A DNA stretch of 64,000 nt, taken from contig JAJFIQ010000019.1 of NCBI GenBank assembly GCA_021774785.1, positions 744,001 through 808,000 of the forward strand, read 5' to 3'. The notes beneath the pieces were generated by a model. The model worked only from the letters and a program-made list of their open reading frames with translations, was not told the origin of the DNA and ran no database searches. The DNA is from Emcibacter sp. Its GTDB lineage: Bacteria > Pseudomonadota > Alphaproteobacteria > Sphingomonadales > Emcibacteraceae. This document shows, piece by piece, positions 18,988 through 28,282 of this stretch. The position numbers and the translations under genes were made by a program. The number at the start of each line of letters is the position of its first letter. The first letter of the stretch is position 1.

Positions 18988-19658
18988 TATTTGCTCTCCG
19001 CCAAGATAGCTTTTTCAACTTCTTCAAATTGATAACTATCGAGTTTTTTACCGTTCACTATGATAGTTGGTGTAGAATTAAGATCATATTTTTCCACGGC
19101 TTCCTTATTAGTATCCATCAGATATTTCAGCACATCTGTCCGGGCCAGACATTTATAGGCATCAGATTCCTTCATGCCCGCTATTTTGGCAATCTTTATG
19201 GCCTCTCCCTTGGCAAAACCCAGTGCCGCATATTTACCATAGGGCTTCAACTCAGAAAATTCCTTAAATTTGACCCACGATGACTGGCGTTTAAAATAAA
19301 GCCCGAGAAGAGGAAAGAATTTTTTCTCCGAAACACACCGGTTTAGGGATGCCGCGAAAACATCAAACGGCTGTTGAAAAACATAATTCCGGAAAATAAT
19401 TTTTGCCTTGCCCGTTTCCACATATTTCTTTTTAAGTTCTGGCAAAATTTCTCTGTGAAATGTTGCACAATGCGGACAGGTAGTTGAAGCATATTCAATA
19501 ATTTCAACAGGGGCGTTTTTATCGCCAATAACCATGTCATAATTTAAAAAATCACTTTTCTGATCTGCGGCATTTGCCACTGAGCAATAGGAAAAAGCAA
19601 TTGCAAAAACAATAGCAATAATTGGTGAAATTCGTTTATATAGTTGTTTAGTCATCAT
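18987..19658 (-). CDS. DsbA-like thiol:disulfide oxidoreductase, secreted paralogue
   Basis: 223 residues with a cleavable-looking signal peptide (about 1-30, ending SVANA), the CPHC motif at 61-64 and cis-Pro loop STPTIIVNG near 195. It is clearly a paralogue of the next gene (shared GDK.APVEIIEYA, CPHC, FRNYVF, LNRCV blocks) but has no long linker. The CPHC dipeptide is the same as in E. coli DsbA, so a strong oxidant is expected. Most alphaproteobacterial smc clusters hold one such gene; here there are two. Confidence 0.9.
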   Translation of the reverse strand: MMTKQLYKRISPIIAIVFAIAFSYCSVANAADQKSDFLNYDMVIGDKNAPVEIIEYASTTCPHCATFHREILPELKKKYVETGKAKIIFRNYVFQQPFDVFAASLNRCVSEKKFFPLLGLYFKRQSSWVKFKEFSELKPYGKYAALGFAKGEAIKIAKIAGMKESDAYKCLARTDVLKYLMDTNKEAVEKYDLNSTPTIIVNGKKLDSYQFEEVEKAILAESK

Positions 19659-19721
19659 TGATCCACAATATGTTGTATGAAAGTATAAAAATTAACGAGC
19701 ATAAAAATCAAGTAAAGAATC

Positions 19722-20264
19722 TTATTCTAGTGTTTGGCTCCCCATGCCACGTCGCATAAATCGGCGTCTGTTCTTTGTTTTCTCTGGTTTTTTGACCGAA
19801 ACCACCTCACTGCCCAACCGATAAAGAGCCTTGTATAATTCCGGGTTCTTGACACCCACTAACTGACCTTCCAGATCTTTTTTTTGAGAATCGGTTAAAA
19901 TAGGGTCTGGGTGTTTGGTATTTCGGGTTCGCGTTGGCACTACTCCATGCCTGTATATAAGCCTCTCCACAGCTGCATAACCATAGTAAGAATTGATCCG
20001 CTCTATCACCATAGGCTCAAAATGTTGCAACTCAGGTGCCATACTACCCTGAACCCTTATATATAGTGTGCCACCGCGCTTTTCATCACGGGGAAAAGTC
20101 AAACGTTCCGGAAGACTGCAATCTGCCAACGCCGGCCCCACAATATCCGACCAGCGAGAGATAATTTCCCGCTGGGAAAAACCATACCGGCGAAAAGCTC
20201 TATCACCAGCTTTTTTTACCGCCTCTGCGACAGTCTTTGTTTTATGTGTACCTTTACGCGACAT
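19722..20264 (-). CDS. DciA-like protein (DUF721)
   Basis: 180 residues. The DUF721/DciA core is visible at about 8-105: AVKKAGDRAFRRYGFSQREI, WSDIVGPALADCSLPERL, LYIRVQGSMAPELQH, INSYYGYAAVERL. DciA loads the replicative helicase DnaB in bacteria lacking DnaC. The C-terminal third is basic and low-complexity, as in the family. Located between the DsbA pair and the divergent DUF3667 gene; the order mutY-dciA-dsbA-smc is conserved in alphaproteobacteria. Confidence 0.8.
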   Translation of the reverse strand: MSRKGTHKTKTVAEAVKKAGDRAFRRYGFSQREIISRWSDIVGPALADCSLPERLTFPRDEKRGGTLYIRVQGSMAPELQHFEPMVIERINSYYGYAAVERLIYRHGVVPTRTRNTKHPDPILTDSQKKDLEGQLVGVKNPELYKALYRLGSEVVSVKKPEKTKNRRRFMRRGMGSQTLE

Positions 20265-20346
20265 GGCCCTAATATATCCATTTAGAACAGAATAAACAGC
20301 ATTATGACAAAATTGTGATATTCAGAAAAATCAAAAGGCCGGAAAA

Positions 20347-21378
20347 ATGTCAGAGGAAATTCTAGCGGATGAATTGCCAAATACTAAAAACAACTCTGAT
20401 GAAGATTTACCAGAATTAATCGTCAAAATTTGCCCTAATTGCACCGAAGTGCTGACGGGGCGTTTTTGTATGGCCTGTGGTCAAAAAGACTTCAATATGC
20501 TGCGGCCTTTCTGGGCATTGCTGGAAGATACACTTGGTGATCTTTTTTCCTTTGATTCACGATTTTTCGGGACCGTTATCCCCTTATTTCTCAGGCCTGG
20601 TTATATAACATGTGAATTTAACCGTGGACGAAGAGCCAAGTTTGTTCCACCTTTCCGTCAATATCTTGTAATCAGTATTGTTTTTTTCCTTCTTCTGGTC
20701 AGTTTTGACATACAATTATTTAATACAGAAGACATAAAACTGGATAAGAGTGGCGATATTGTAGCAACAGATATCAACGAAGTTCCATCACAGCAGGAAG
20801 CGCAAAATCAAATATCACTAAAAGATAAAGAAAAACAAACCCAATCCGTGGATAAAATTCTTGATGAAGTCGCAGACGATATGACCAAATCCCGCACAGA
20901 AAAAATGAAGGACGCCACGGATACCGAAAAAGAATTCTATGATTCTACTGTTGGATTCATCGGGGGTTTAAAGAAAGTCTGGCTAGACCCCAAACTACTG
21001 AATGTTGTGCTTGCAGACTGGATACCAAAGATGATGTTTCTGATGCTGCCAATATTTGCCTTGATATTGAAATTAATCTATATCCGCCGGAAGAAATTTT
21101 ACATTGAGCATTTGGTTTTTTCCATGCATTACCATGCCTTCCTGTTCCTGCTCTTCACTTTTATGTTGTTACTATATCAATTTATGCCAATGTCACATGC
21201 TTATCTGTCGTATCTTTTTTGGTATGTACCAATTTATTTATTTTTTGCCATGTGGAAGGTTTATGGTCAGGGGCCTATCAAGACATTCCTGAAAGGCATA
21301 TTCCTCAGCTTTACCTATTTTATATTTATAAGTATCGGCTTATCCATCGCAATTGGTTACGGCTTATCAAAAGTATAG
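20347..21378 (+). CDS. DUF3667 membrane protein with zinc ribbon
   Basis: 343 residues. An N-terminal zinc ribbon (Cys29, Cys32, Cys41, Cys44; CPNC then CMACG) is followed by a DUF3667-type segment (LLEDTLGDLFSFDSRFFGT, LFLRPGYITCEFNRGRRAKFVPPFRQY), one helix near 100-118, a charged lysine/aspartate-rich periplasmic or cytosolic loop (about 125-205), and four C-terminal membrane helices. Function unknown. It is inserted between the dciA-like gene and mutY, with its own start preceded by AAGGCCGGA. Confidence 0.75.
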   Translation: MSEEILADELPNTKNNSDEDLPELIVKICPNCTEVLTGRFCMACGQKDFNMLRPFWALLEDTLGDLFSFDSRFFGTVIPLFLRPGYITCEFNRGRRAKFVPPFRQYLVISIVFFLLLVSFDIQLFNTEDIKLDKSGDIVATDINEVPSQQEAQNQISLKDKEKQTQSVDKILDEVADDMTKSRTEKMKDATDTEKEFYDSTVGFIGGLKKVWLDPKLLNVVLADWIPKMMFLMLPIFALILKLIYIRRKKFYIEHLVFSMHYHAFLFLLFTFMLLLYQFMPMSHAYLSYLFWYVPIYLFFAMWKVYGQGPIKTFLKGIFLSFTYFIFISIGLSIAIGYGLSKV

Positions 21379-21431
21379 GATTCATATACTCAGTCATGTA
21401 TAGTCGCGTTTTTTCGTAATTTCGCAGGCCC

Positions 21432-22523
21432 ATGGACACTATTTCATCACCATTACAAGATATGAGCGAACTGGCAGATGCACTGTTGGATTGGTATGAT
21501 GAGAACGCACGGGAACTTCCATGGCGCATCCCGCCGGGGAGTGGAAAAAAACCTGATCCTTATCGTATCTGGCTCAGTGAAATTATGTTGCAGCAAACGA
21601 CCGTAGTCACGGTAATCCCATATTTTGAGAAGCTTCTGGCTCTTTGGCCTACTGTCTTCGATTTGGCTAATGCTGAACTGGATCAGATATTAGCAGCATG
21701 GGCCGGACTTGGTTATTACGCACGCGCCCGAAACCTGCATAAATGTGCGGACTATATCGTGCGTGAGCTTAATGGTATCTTCCCCGACAACGAAGTAGAA
21801 TTATTAAAGCTTCCAGGCATTGGTAACTATACGGCTGCAGCCATAGCTGCCATCGCCTTTGGCAGGCAGGCGACGGTTATGGACGGCAATATAGAACGGG
21901 TAATGGCCCGTATGTTCAATGTGGCCACCCCCCTGCCCGAAGCCAAGCCAATATTAAAAGAACACGCCAGAGAAATAACCCCCGCACACAGGGCTGGCGA
22001 TTATGCCCAAGCGGTAATGGACTTAGGCTCCGATATCTGCGGTTCAAAAATATTAAAATGCAAGGGCCGTTGTCCGTGGGAAGAAAATTGTGCGGCCAAC
22101 GCATTGGGTACCGCTGATGCGCTACCGCACCGCAAATCAAAGACAGCAAAACCTACTCGGCGTGGTTATGCTTTCTGGGCAGAATATAAAGGACATTTAT
22201 GGCTATGTCGACGGCCCGAAACTGGGCTACTGGGTGGTATGATGGAAGTCCCAAGTTCAGACTGGCTGGAAACACCGGACTGGGACGCGGTGCCCATACC
22301 GCAAATTCCCATTATTGCTAACTGGAAAGAAACACCGGGTCTGGTGCGCCACAGCTTCACCCATTTTCACCTTGAGTTAAAGATAATCAGGCTTGAGCTA
22401 CTGGAAATGATTGAGCTTCAGGAAGGCGACTGGTTTCTCTTCAGCCGCATAGAAGACCTTGCCCTGCCTACAGTGATGATGAAGATCATCCATCATCTGC
22501 GCCAACCTGTTCTTGATTTATAG
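21432..22523 (+). CDS. mutY: A/G-specific adenine glycosylase MutY
   Basis: 363 residues. Catalytic Glu50 (WLSEIMLQQT), helix-hairpin-helix LPGIGNYTAAAIAAIA (127-142) and Asp151 (VMDGNIERV) are present, and a C-terminal NUDIX-like domain begins near 240. It removes adenine paired with 8-oxoguanine. The [4Fe-4S] loop has cysteines at 203, 210, 214 and 220, i.e. C-x6-C-x3-C-x5-C, one residue longer than the usual x6-x2-x5. The next gene follows after 11 bp. Confidence 0.95.
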   Translation: MDTISSPLQDMSELADALLDWYDENARELPWRIPPGSGKKPDPYRIWLSEIMLQQTTVVTVIPYFEKLLALWPTVFDLANAELDQILAAWAGLGYYARARNLHKCADYIVRELNGIFPDNEVELLKLPGIGNYTAAAIAAIAFGRQATVMDGNIERVMARMFNVATPLPEAKPILKEHAREITPAHRAGDYAQAVMDLGSDICGSKILKCKGRCPWEENCAANALGTADALPHRKSKTAKPTRRGYAFWAEYKGHLWLCRRPETGLLGGMMEVPSSDWLETPDWDAVPIPQIPIIANWKETPGLVRHSFTHFHLELKIIRLELLEMIELQEGDWFLFSRIEDLALPTVMMKIIHHLRQPVLDL

Positions 22524-22534
22524 GAGACATTAAA

Positions 22535-23158
22535 ATGCTCATTCTTCATGACAATATAGAATCCGGCAACGCCTTTAAGGTGCGTCTTCTGTTAAGTCAG
22601 CTTGGGCTTAGCTTCAAAACAATCCAGTATGATGTGACAAAGGGCGAAACACGCACGGCAGAATATCTAAAACATATTAATGAAAATGGCCGAATTCAGG
22701 TTATTGAATTTGAAGATGGCAAATGTCTGGCTGAATCCAATGCTATAATATATTATTTTGCTCTTGATACAGATTTTTTCCCAAGCGATAAATGGCAACA
22801 GGCACAGGTAATGAAATGGTTATTCTTTGAACAATATAGCCATGAACCCTGCGTTGCCGTTGCCAAATATATTCTGACTATGCTACCAAAAGACACGCCG
22901 CGCAGGTCAGAAATACCAAACTTGCACACTAAAGGATATGACGCCCTTAACATTATGGAAGACCGGTTGAAAGATCATGATTTTCTGGTGGCAGATAAAT
23001 ATACTATCGCGGACATCGCTTTATTTGCCTATACTCATAAGGCGGAGATGGGCGGCTTTGACCTGTCTTGTTTTCCGGCAATAGTAAACTGGATAAAACA
23101 TGTTGAAAATACCGATGGTTTTGTGACAATGTATCCCGACGGGTGGAGCAGATCATGA
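22535..23158 (+). CDS. Glutathione S-transferase family protein
   Basis: 207 residues with an N-terminal thioredoxin-like GST domain (about 1-80; the ESNAIIYYF segment at about 67-75 binds the glutathione gamma-Glu) and an all-helical C-terminal domain including the YTIADIALFAYTH motif near 155-167. Cytosolic conjugation or thiol chemistry; substrate unknown. Ribosome site TAGGAGAC precedes the ATG. Its stop overlaps the start of the broken GFA gene (ATGA). Confidence 0.88.
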   Translation: MLILHDNIESGNAFKVRLLLSQLGLSFKTIQYDVTKGETRTAEYLKHINENGRIQVIEFEDGKCLAESNAIIYYFALDTDFFPSDKWQQAQVMKWLFFEQYSHEPCVAVAKYILTMLPKDTPRRSEIPNLHTKGYDALNIMEDRLKDHDFLVADKYTIADIALFAYTHKAEMGGFDLSCFPAIVNWIKHVENTDGFVTMYPDGWSRS

Positions 23159-23552
23159 CCACTGAAATACATACAGCAAGCTGCATGTGCGGTGCCATTA
23201 AACTGGCAGCCGCTGGCCCCCCGCCAAATTCACTGAATATTGCCATTGTAAATGGTGTCAGCAGTCATCTGGCTCTGCTTTCATAGCATGGGTCATCTTT
23301 GCCAAAGATAAAGTCCGAGTCACCTCAGGCCAGCTAAGCTATTATTATTCCAGCGAGAATTGCAGACGTGGTTTTTGCAAGGATTGCGGATCAACCATGA
23401 GTTTTCATTCTCACAAAAACTTTGACATAGCTTTAGGTGTAATGGATGACTCTGAACCGTTCAAATCACGTCAGCATATCTGGATCAAAAGCCAGATCAG
23501 CCACATAAATATTGTCGATAATTTGCCAAGGTTTGATGAAAGTGATGACTAA
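23155..23552 (+). pseudogene. GFA family (glutathione-dependent formaldehyde-activating-like) gene with one frameshift
   Basis: Reading from ATG 23155 gives a GFA start (SCMCGAIKLAAAG) and then loses the frame at a run of six C (23217-23222). One missing base there restores EYCHCKWCQQSSGSAF, FCKDCGST and DNLPRFDESDD to the stop at 23552, about 132 residues in all. The zinc-binding cysteine pattern (CxCG, CHCxxC, CxxC) is complete across the two frames. The defect is a single indel in a homopolymer, so it could be a real recent mutation or a sequencing error. If intact it would be translationally coupled to the GST gene. Confidence 0.8.
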
Positions 23553-23555
23553 ATT

Positions 23556-24812
23556 TTAGAACCATGTCGCAACTTTATCGTAATCTTCCAGATGTGACAA
23601 AGGCCCGACAGCGGCGAGGGAAAGTTTGTTACCAGACAACATCCGGTCCATGTAACGCATAACCGACACATCATCAACCTGTTTGATTTTTTCCATAATC
23701 TCAGCATGGGGTATGGGCCGTCCAAAAATCATCATCTGTCGGCCCAGCTGTTCCATGCGGCTTGTGGTGCTTTCCAGCGACATCATCAATCCGGCCTTCA
23801 TCTGGGCGCGTGCACGCATGATCTCTGCCATAGATACTGACTGGGATAATTTTTGCATTTCCTCAGCTACCACGGGGATCAATTCAGCCACCTGTGTCTC
23901 GCCGGTTCCGGCATGAATGGCGAAACTGCCACCATCTACATAGGACTGCATGAAGCTGTAAATGGAATAGACCAGACCACGCTTCTCCCGGATTTCCTGA
24001 AACAGGCGCGATGACATACCACCGCCTAAAATCATTGACATGGTTTGCGCCGCATAAAAATCGGGATCGTCGAAAGCGACACCCTCAAAACCAACCAGCA
24101 GATTTACCTGTTCCAGATCGCGATTGTCCTGTTGAACGCCGCCGTGATAGGTGGCATTTTCAACTTGCACTTCCCGTGCATGACCGAGCTCAGAAAATTC
24201 TTGTGCTACCTGATCAATGAAGCTGTCGTGATCAATATTACCCGAAGCGACTACAACCATCTGTTCTGCCTTGTAATGATCGGACATATATTCGGCCAAA
24301 GCATTACGGTTAAAGCTGTTTACCAGATCAGTTGTACCCAAAATTGGGCGCCCGACGGATTGGTCGGGATAGGCCGCATTTTGGAAATGATCAAAAACAA
24401 TATCATCCGGTGTATCATTGGACTGACCGATTTCCTGAATGATTACCCCCCGTTCTCTTTCCAGTTCCTTAGTCTCAAAGACAGAATTCTGAAGTATATC
24501 TGCCAGCACATTGAGGCCGAGCGTCAGGTCATCTTTCAAAAGACGGGCGTAATAGGTAGTATGCTCACGCGAGGTATAGGCGTTAAGATAACCACCAACA
24601 TTTTCCACGACCTCCGCAATGTCGCGGGAATTACGTTTCTCGGTACCCTTGAAAGCCATATGTTCCAGCATATGCGACAGACCGTTCTGTTCCGGCCTTT
24701 CATGGCGACTGCCCACATCGGTCCAGACACCGACAGTGACCGTCTCTACATGGGGTATTATATCGGTAACGATACGAAGGCCATTATCCAATGTAGTTAC
24801 ATCACAATTCAT
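23556..24812 (-). CDS. M16 family zinc metallopeptidase (processing-peptidase-like)
   Basis: 418 residues with the inverted zinc motif HxxEH at 47-51 (HMLEH) and the downstream Glu in the EVVENVGGYLNAYTSREHTTYY block, followed by the second inactive-type half. It resembles mitochondrial processing peptidase beta and bacterial PqqL-like single-chain M16 proteases. The gene follows thrC with a 4 bp overlap; this thrC-M16 pair next to SURF1 and the oxidase genes is conserved in alphaproteobacteria. Confidence 0.93.
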   Translation of the reverse strand: MNCDVTTLDNGLRIVTDIIPHVETVTVGVWTDVGSRHERPEQNGLSHMLEHMAFKGTEKRNSRDIAEVVENVGGYLNAYTSREHTTYYARLLKDDLTLGLNVLADILQNSVFETKELERERGVIIQEIGQSNDTPDDIVFDHFQNAAYPDQSVGRPILGTTDLVNSFNRNALAEYMSDHYKAEQMVVVASGNIDHDSFIDQVAQEFSELGHAREVQVENATYHGGVQQDNRDLEQVNLLVGFEGVAFDDPDFYAAQTMSMILGGGMSSRLFQEIREKRGLVYSIYSFMQSYVDGGSFAIHAGTGETQVAELIPVVAEEMQKLSQSVSMAEIMRARAQMKAGLMMSLESTTSRMEQLGRQMMIFGRPIPHAEIMEKIKQVDDVSVMRYMDRMLSGNKLSLAAVGPLSHLEDYDKVATWF

Positions 24813-26197
24813 AGGTTAGACCGGATATAAGATTTCAGAGCATCAAGGTCGTGATCAAGGCGGTCATATTTTTCTGTCCGCTCAAACAGGTCTTCCATAT
24901 GGGCTGGCAGGGCTGGATGCTGGCCGGTTACTTTTTCCACGGCTTCGGGGAATTTGGCTGGATGGGCTGTGCTTAATGTTACCATGGGAATGCTTGTGTC
25001 AGTATTTTTGAGGCTAGCTGCCTTAACACCAACCGCAGTATGGGGGTCAATAAGCATCCCCGTCTGTTCAAAGATAGCCTTGATCGTGGCTTCTGTATCC
25101 TGTTCATCCACCTGAATGGCATCAAAAATCTGTTTGGCTTTATTAAGCTGTTCACTATCAATGGTAAAGCTCTTAGACTGGTTTAGATTATCCATCAGAC
25201 GACGGACATTTTCTCCGCGGCCATCATAAAGATTATATAGCAGCCGCTCAAAATTGCTCGACACCTGAATATCCATACTGGGGCTAATGGTCGGGCTAAC
25301 CTTCCCAACCGTATAATCTCCCGATGTCAAAACTCTAGTCAATATGTCATTGCGGTTGGTAGCGACAATCAATTGTTTAATGGGAAGTCCCATCTGCTGT
25401 GCTACATAACCCGCATAAATATCACCAAAATTACCCGTGGGTACGGTATAGGATACTTCCCGGTCCGGTGCACCCAAAGCAACCGCAGAAGTAAAATAAT
25501 ATACGATCTGCGCCATTACCCGCGCCCAGTTGATACTGTTTACTGCCGAAAGCGTAATCTCATCCCTGAAAGCCAAATCATTGAACAGTGCCTTGACCAT
25601 GGCCTGACAATCATCGAAATTTCCCCCAACCGCCAGATTATGCACATTAGACGACAGAACCGTTGTCATCTGTTTACGTTGAACATCGGACACCAGACCC
25701 TTAGGGTGCAGCATGAAAATTTCCGCACATTCCCGATCCTTGACACATTCAATAGCCGCAGACCCCGTATCGCCGGAAGTGGCACCAACAATGGTTACTT
25801 TCCGTCCCTGCTTGGTCAGGACATGATCAAATAAATGCCCCAGTAGCTGTAGAGCAACATCCTTGAACGCCAAAGTGGGGCCATGGAACAGTTCCAGAAT
25901 CCAGTCATTACTGCCGGTCTGGGCCAATGGCACGATAGTCTTATGGCGGAATGTGCTGTAGGCCTTGTCAATTATCTCTGCAAAATCATCTTCGGAAATC
26001 TCAGGGCAGACAAAAGGCTTCATCACCCTAAAGGCCACTTGACTGTATGGTACACCACGGAATGACCGTATTTCATCTGCACTTAGCTGCGGAATTGTCG
26101 CGGGCACATACAGCCCGCCATCACGCGCTAGTCCTGTAAGCAGGACATCTTCAAACCCAAGCTCCGGTGCCTGACCCCTGGTACTGACATATCTCAC
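24809..26197 (-). CDS. thrC: Threonine synthase
   Basis: 462 residues of the long (fungal/proteobacterial) threonine synthase type. The PLP lysine is Lys112 in GPTLAFKDVALQ, and the phosphate-binding VGATSGDTGSAA motif lies near 140. It converts O-phosphohomoserine to threonine in the cytosol. The start MRYVSTRGQAPELGFEDVLL is the family's typical N-terminus. About 70 bp separate it from the SURF1 gene. Confidence 0.96.
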   Translation of the reverse strand: MRYVSTRGQAPELGFEDVLLTGLARDGGLYVPATIPQLSADEIRSFRGVPYSQVAFRVMKPFVCPEISEDDFAEIIDKAYSTFRHKTIVPLAQTGSNDWILELFHGPTLAFKDVALQLLGHLFDHVLTKQGRKVTIVGATSGDTGSAAIECVKDRECAEIFMLHPKGLVSDVQRKQMTTVLSSNVHNLAVGGNFDDCQAMVKALFNDLAFRDEITLSAVNSINWARVMAQIVYYFTSAVALGAPDREVSYTVPTGNFGDIYAGYVAQQMGLPIKQLIVATNRNDILTRVLTSGDYTVGKVSPTISPSMDIQVSSNFERLLYNLYDGRGENVRRLMDNLNQSKSFTIDSEQLNKAKQIFDAIQVDEQDTEATIKAIFEQTGMLIDPHTAVGVKAASLKNTDTSIPMVTLSTAHPAKFPEAVEKVTGQHPALPAHMEDLFERTEKYDRLDHDLDALKSYIRSNL

Positions 26198-26266
26198 TAT
26201 TAAAACCTTTAAAATTTTACTGCGAATCTAGGCTGCAAGATAATCAGCTTAGCCCTTTGATTCAAG

Positions 26267-27013
26267 TTAGAAATGGTCTTCAGGTCGTCCATTCTTTTGT
26301 AGATTGAAAATAACATAAATAACCAGCAACACTACGGCCAACCCATACCACGTCATGGCATAATCAAGATGATTATTTACAAGTTTCAACCGCGTGCGAC
26401 CACCAATGGGAAGATTACCCTGTTCCGTATCTTTATCTGCATAAAGAAACATAGGAAAAACCTGATCCAAATCCTGTGCTTCTGCCATGGCCTGCAGGTC
26501 ACCATAATACCATATATTGCGGACGAGGTCATTTTCCGGTGCAAAGCGTTCCCTATTCCAACTTTTACGAAGAACACCGGTTATTTGAACCATGTCTGAT
26601 TTAATAGTATCAGGCCGTAAGATTTGCTCTTTCATATCCTCCGGCACCCAACCTCTGTTTATGATCACATAATTACCGTTACGGGTCAGTAGCGGCGTAA
26701 ACAGATCATAACCGGGCCTACCGTTTGGGCCAATACTATACAGCGGCATTTCCCGCATATGAAGATAGCGTCCAGAAACGCTCACATGGCGATAAACCCA
26801 TTCGTCAGGATCAGAAACAGTTGAAGGAATAGCAATTGAAGGGAGACCATAACGGGTATCCAGCTTTTCGATCAGGTCAAGTTTCCAGTTAAGCCTTTCC
26901 ACCTGCCAGTTACCCAAAATACACAGAAGGATTAACATTGGAATGGTCATAACCGTGGGCCAAAGGCGTGGCTTAAAATGATATTTACTGATCGAGTTTT
27001 CCTTCGCTGGCAT
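26267..27013 (-). CDS. SURF1 family cytochrome oxidase assembly protein
   Basis: 248 residues with two membrane helices (about 19-37 and 222-240) enclosing a periplasmic domain with family blocks RHVSVSGRYL, GRPGYDLFTPL, VIINRGWVP and an NNHLDYAMTWYGLA motif before the last helix. SURF1 helps insert haem a into subunit I. Its start overlaps the DUF983 gene by 29 bp; last of the oxidase-related genes. Confidence 0.93.
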   Translation of the reverse strand: MPAKENSISKYHFKPRLWPTVMTIPMLILLCILGNWQVERLNWKLDLIEKLDTRYGLPSIAIPSTVSDPDEWVYRHVSVSGRYLHMREMPLYSIGPNGRPGYDLFTPLLTRNGNYVIINRGWVPEDMKEQILRPDTIKSDMVQITGVLRKSWNRERFAPENDLVRNIWYYGDLQAMAEAQDLDQVFPMFLYADKDTEQGNLPIGGRTRLKLVNNHLDYAMTWYGLAVVLLVIYVIFNLQKNGRPEDHF

Positions 27014-27362
27014 TAAAGTGATATTGCGCCGCTACCATAAGGGCTTTGGCAGGGCGCAGCAACAATAATGAACCACCGATTATGCTTGGAACCCATAACA
27101 GCAAATGCACCCATATAGGCGGTTCGAACTTTACCTCCACCACAAGTGCAAGTCCAACAATGATGAAGCCCAGGAACATGATGATAAAAGCGGCTGATCC
27201 GTCACCGGCATCAAAGCTGTTATAATCCAAACCACAATGGGTGCATTTATCCCCAAAGGTAAGAAACCCGCTATAGAGCTTCCCCACACCACATTTAGGA
27301 CATTTACACAAAAGTCCCGCCCGAAAGGGCGAGACTGTGTTTTTTTCTGATAAGTTATTCAC
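26985..27362 (-). CDS. DUF983 family membrane protein
   Basis: 125 residues. Two CxxC pairs form a zinc ribbon (CPKCGVGKLYSGFLTFGDKC and CTHCGLDY, about 20-45), followed by two membrane helices (about 56-76 and 83-102). DUF983 proteins are regularly encoded between ctaE and SURF1 in alphaproteobacteria, so a role in oxidase assembly is inferred; no biochemical function is assigned. Lies 10 bp after ctaE. Confidence 0.88.
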   Translation of the reverse strand: MNNLSEKNTVSPFRAGLLCKCPKCGVGKLYSGFLTFGDKCTHCGLDYNSFDAGDGSAAFIIMFLGFIIVGLALVVEVKFEPPIWVHLLLWVPSIIGGSLLLLRPAKALMVAAQYHFNASEGKLDQ

Positions 27363-27372
27363 TTGCTATTTC

Positions 27373-28209
27373 TTAATGAACACCCGTTCCGGCACCGCCC
27401 ACATAAATGCTGACGAAAAGAAATAACCAGACAACATCAACAAAATGCCAATACCATGCGGCAGCTTCAAAGCCAAAATGATGTTCAGGTTTAAAGTGCC
27501 CTTTCAATCCGCGAAACAAACAAACCGTAAGGAAGATCGTGCCGATCAGAACATGAGCTCCATGAAAGCCAGTTGCCATATAGAATGTTGAGCTATAGAT
27601 GTTTTCATCAAAAGCAAAAGTGGCATGGGAATACTCATAAATTTGAACACCGGTAAACGATGCGCCAAGCAGGATCGTAAAAACAAGCATATTGATAAAT
27701 GTCTTGCGATCACCCTTTTGCAATGCATGATGCGCCCAAGTCACTGTCGTACCGGAGGTGAGCAATATGATCGTGTTAACCAGCGGTAGATGCCAAGGGT
27801 CAAGGGTCTGAATATCTTCCGGTGGCCAAACAGAACCAATGGCCTCTACCGGAAAGATGCTGGCATTAAAATATGCCCAGAACCAAGCCACGAAAAACAT
27901 AACCTCTGAAATTATGAAAAGGAACATACCGTAGCGCAGACCAAGCTGCACGATTGCCGAGTGATGCCCTTGATGTTCGCCTTCCTTTACCACATCACTC
28001 CACCAGCTATATGCGCCGTATAGAACGATTATTACACCAACATAAAACAGGGCGCTATATGACCCCTCCATGCTCGAAATCAGAGGGATTTCATGCATAT
28101 ACATCATGGCGCCAACAGCCATAAGAAATGCGCCAACAGAGCAGACAATGGGCCATGGGCTTGGGTCTACAAGATGGTAATCATGTTTTTGTGCATGTGA
28201 ATCTGACAT
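27373..28209 (-). CDS. ctaE: Cytochrome c oxidase subunit III
   Basis: 278 residues, seven membrane helices. Family motifs: HDYHLVDPSPWPI at the N-terminus, FMFIISEVMFF-like MFLIISEVMFFVAWFW near 95-111, and the C-terminal EAAAWYWHFVDVVWLFLF. Subunit III stabilises the aa3 oxidase and proton uptake. It lies 73 bp after ctaG in the leftward cta cluster. Confidence 0.96.
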   Translation of the reverse strand: MSDSHAQKHDYHLVDPSPWPIVCSVGAFLMAVGAMMYMHEIPLISSMEGSYSALFYVGVIIVLYGAYSWWSDVVKEGEHQGHHSAIVQLGLRYGMFLFIISEVMFFVAWFWAYFNASIFPVEAIGSVWPPEDIQTLDPWHLPLVNTIILLTSGTTVTWAHHALQKGDRKTFINMLVFTILLGASFTGVQIYEYSHATFAFDENIYSSTFYMATGFHGAHVLIGTIFLTVCLFRGLKGHFKPEHHFGFEAAAWYWHFVDVVWLFLFVSIYVGGAGTGVH

Positions 28210-28282
28210 TTTGATCCCTTATACCTTAAGTTAAAAGTTATGTGAACGGGCCTTTACACCTGCTCCCCTACTAGTCCTCTAT

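Noticed and set aside
24045-24830. 261-codon open frame on the plus strand
   Set aside because: It lies entirely antisense to the M16 peptidase gene, which has intact motifs; the translation has no family features.
25373-25834. 153-codon open frame on the plus strand
   Set aside because: Antisense to thrC; composition (His/Arg/Asn/Ile-rich) is typical of a reverse-frame shadow.
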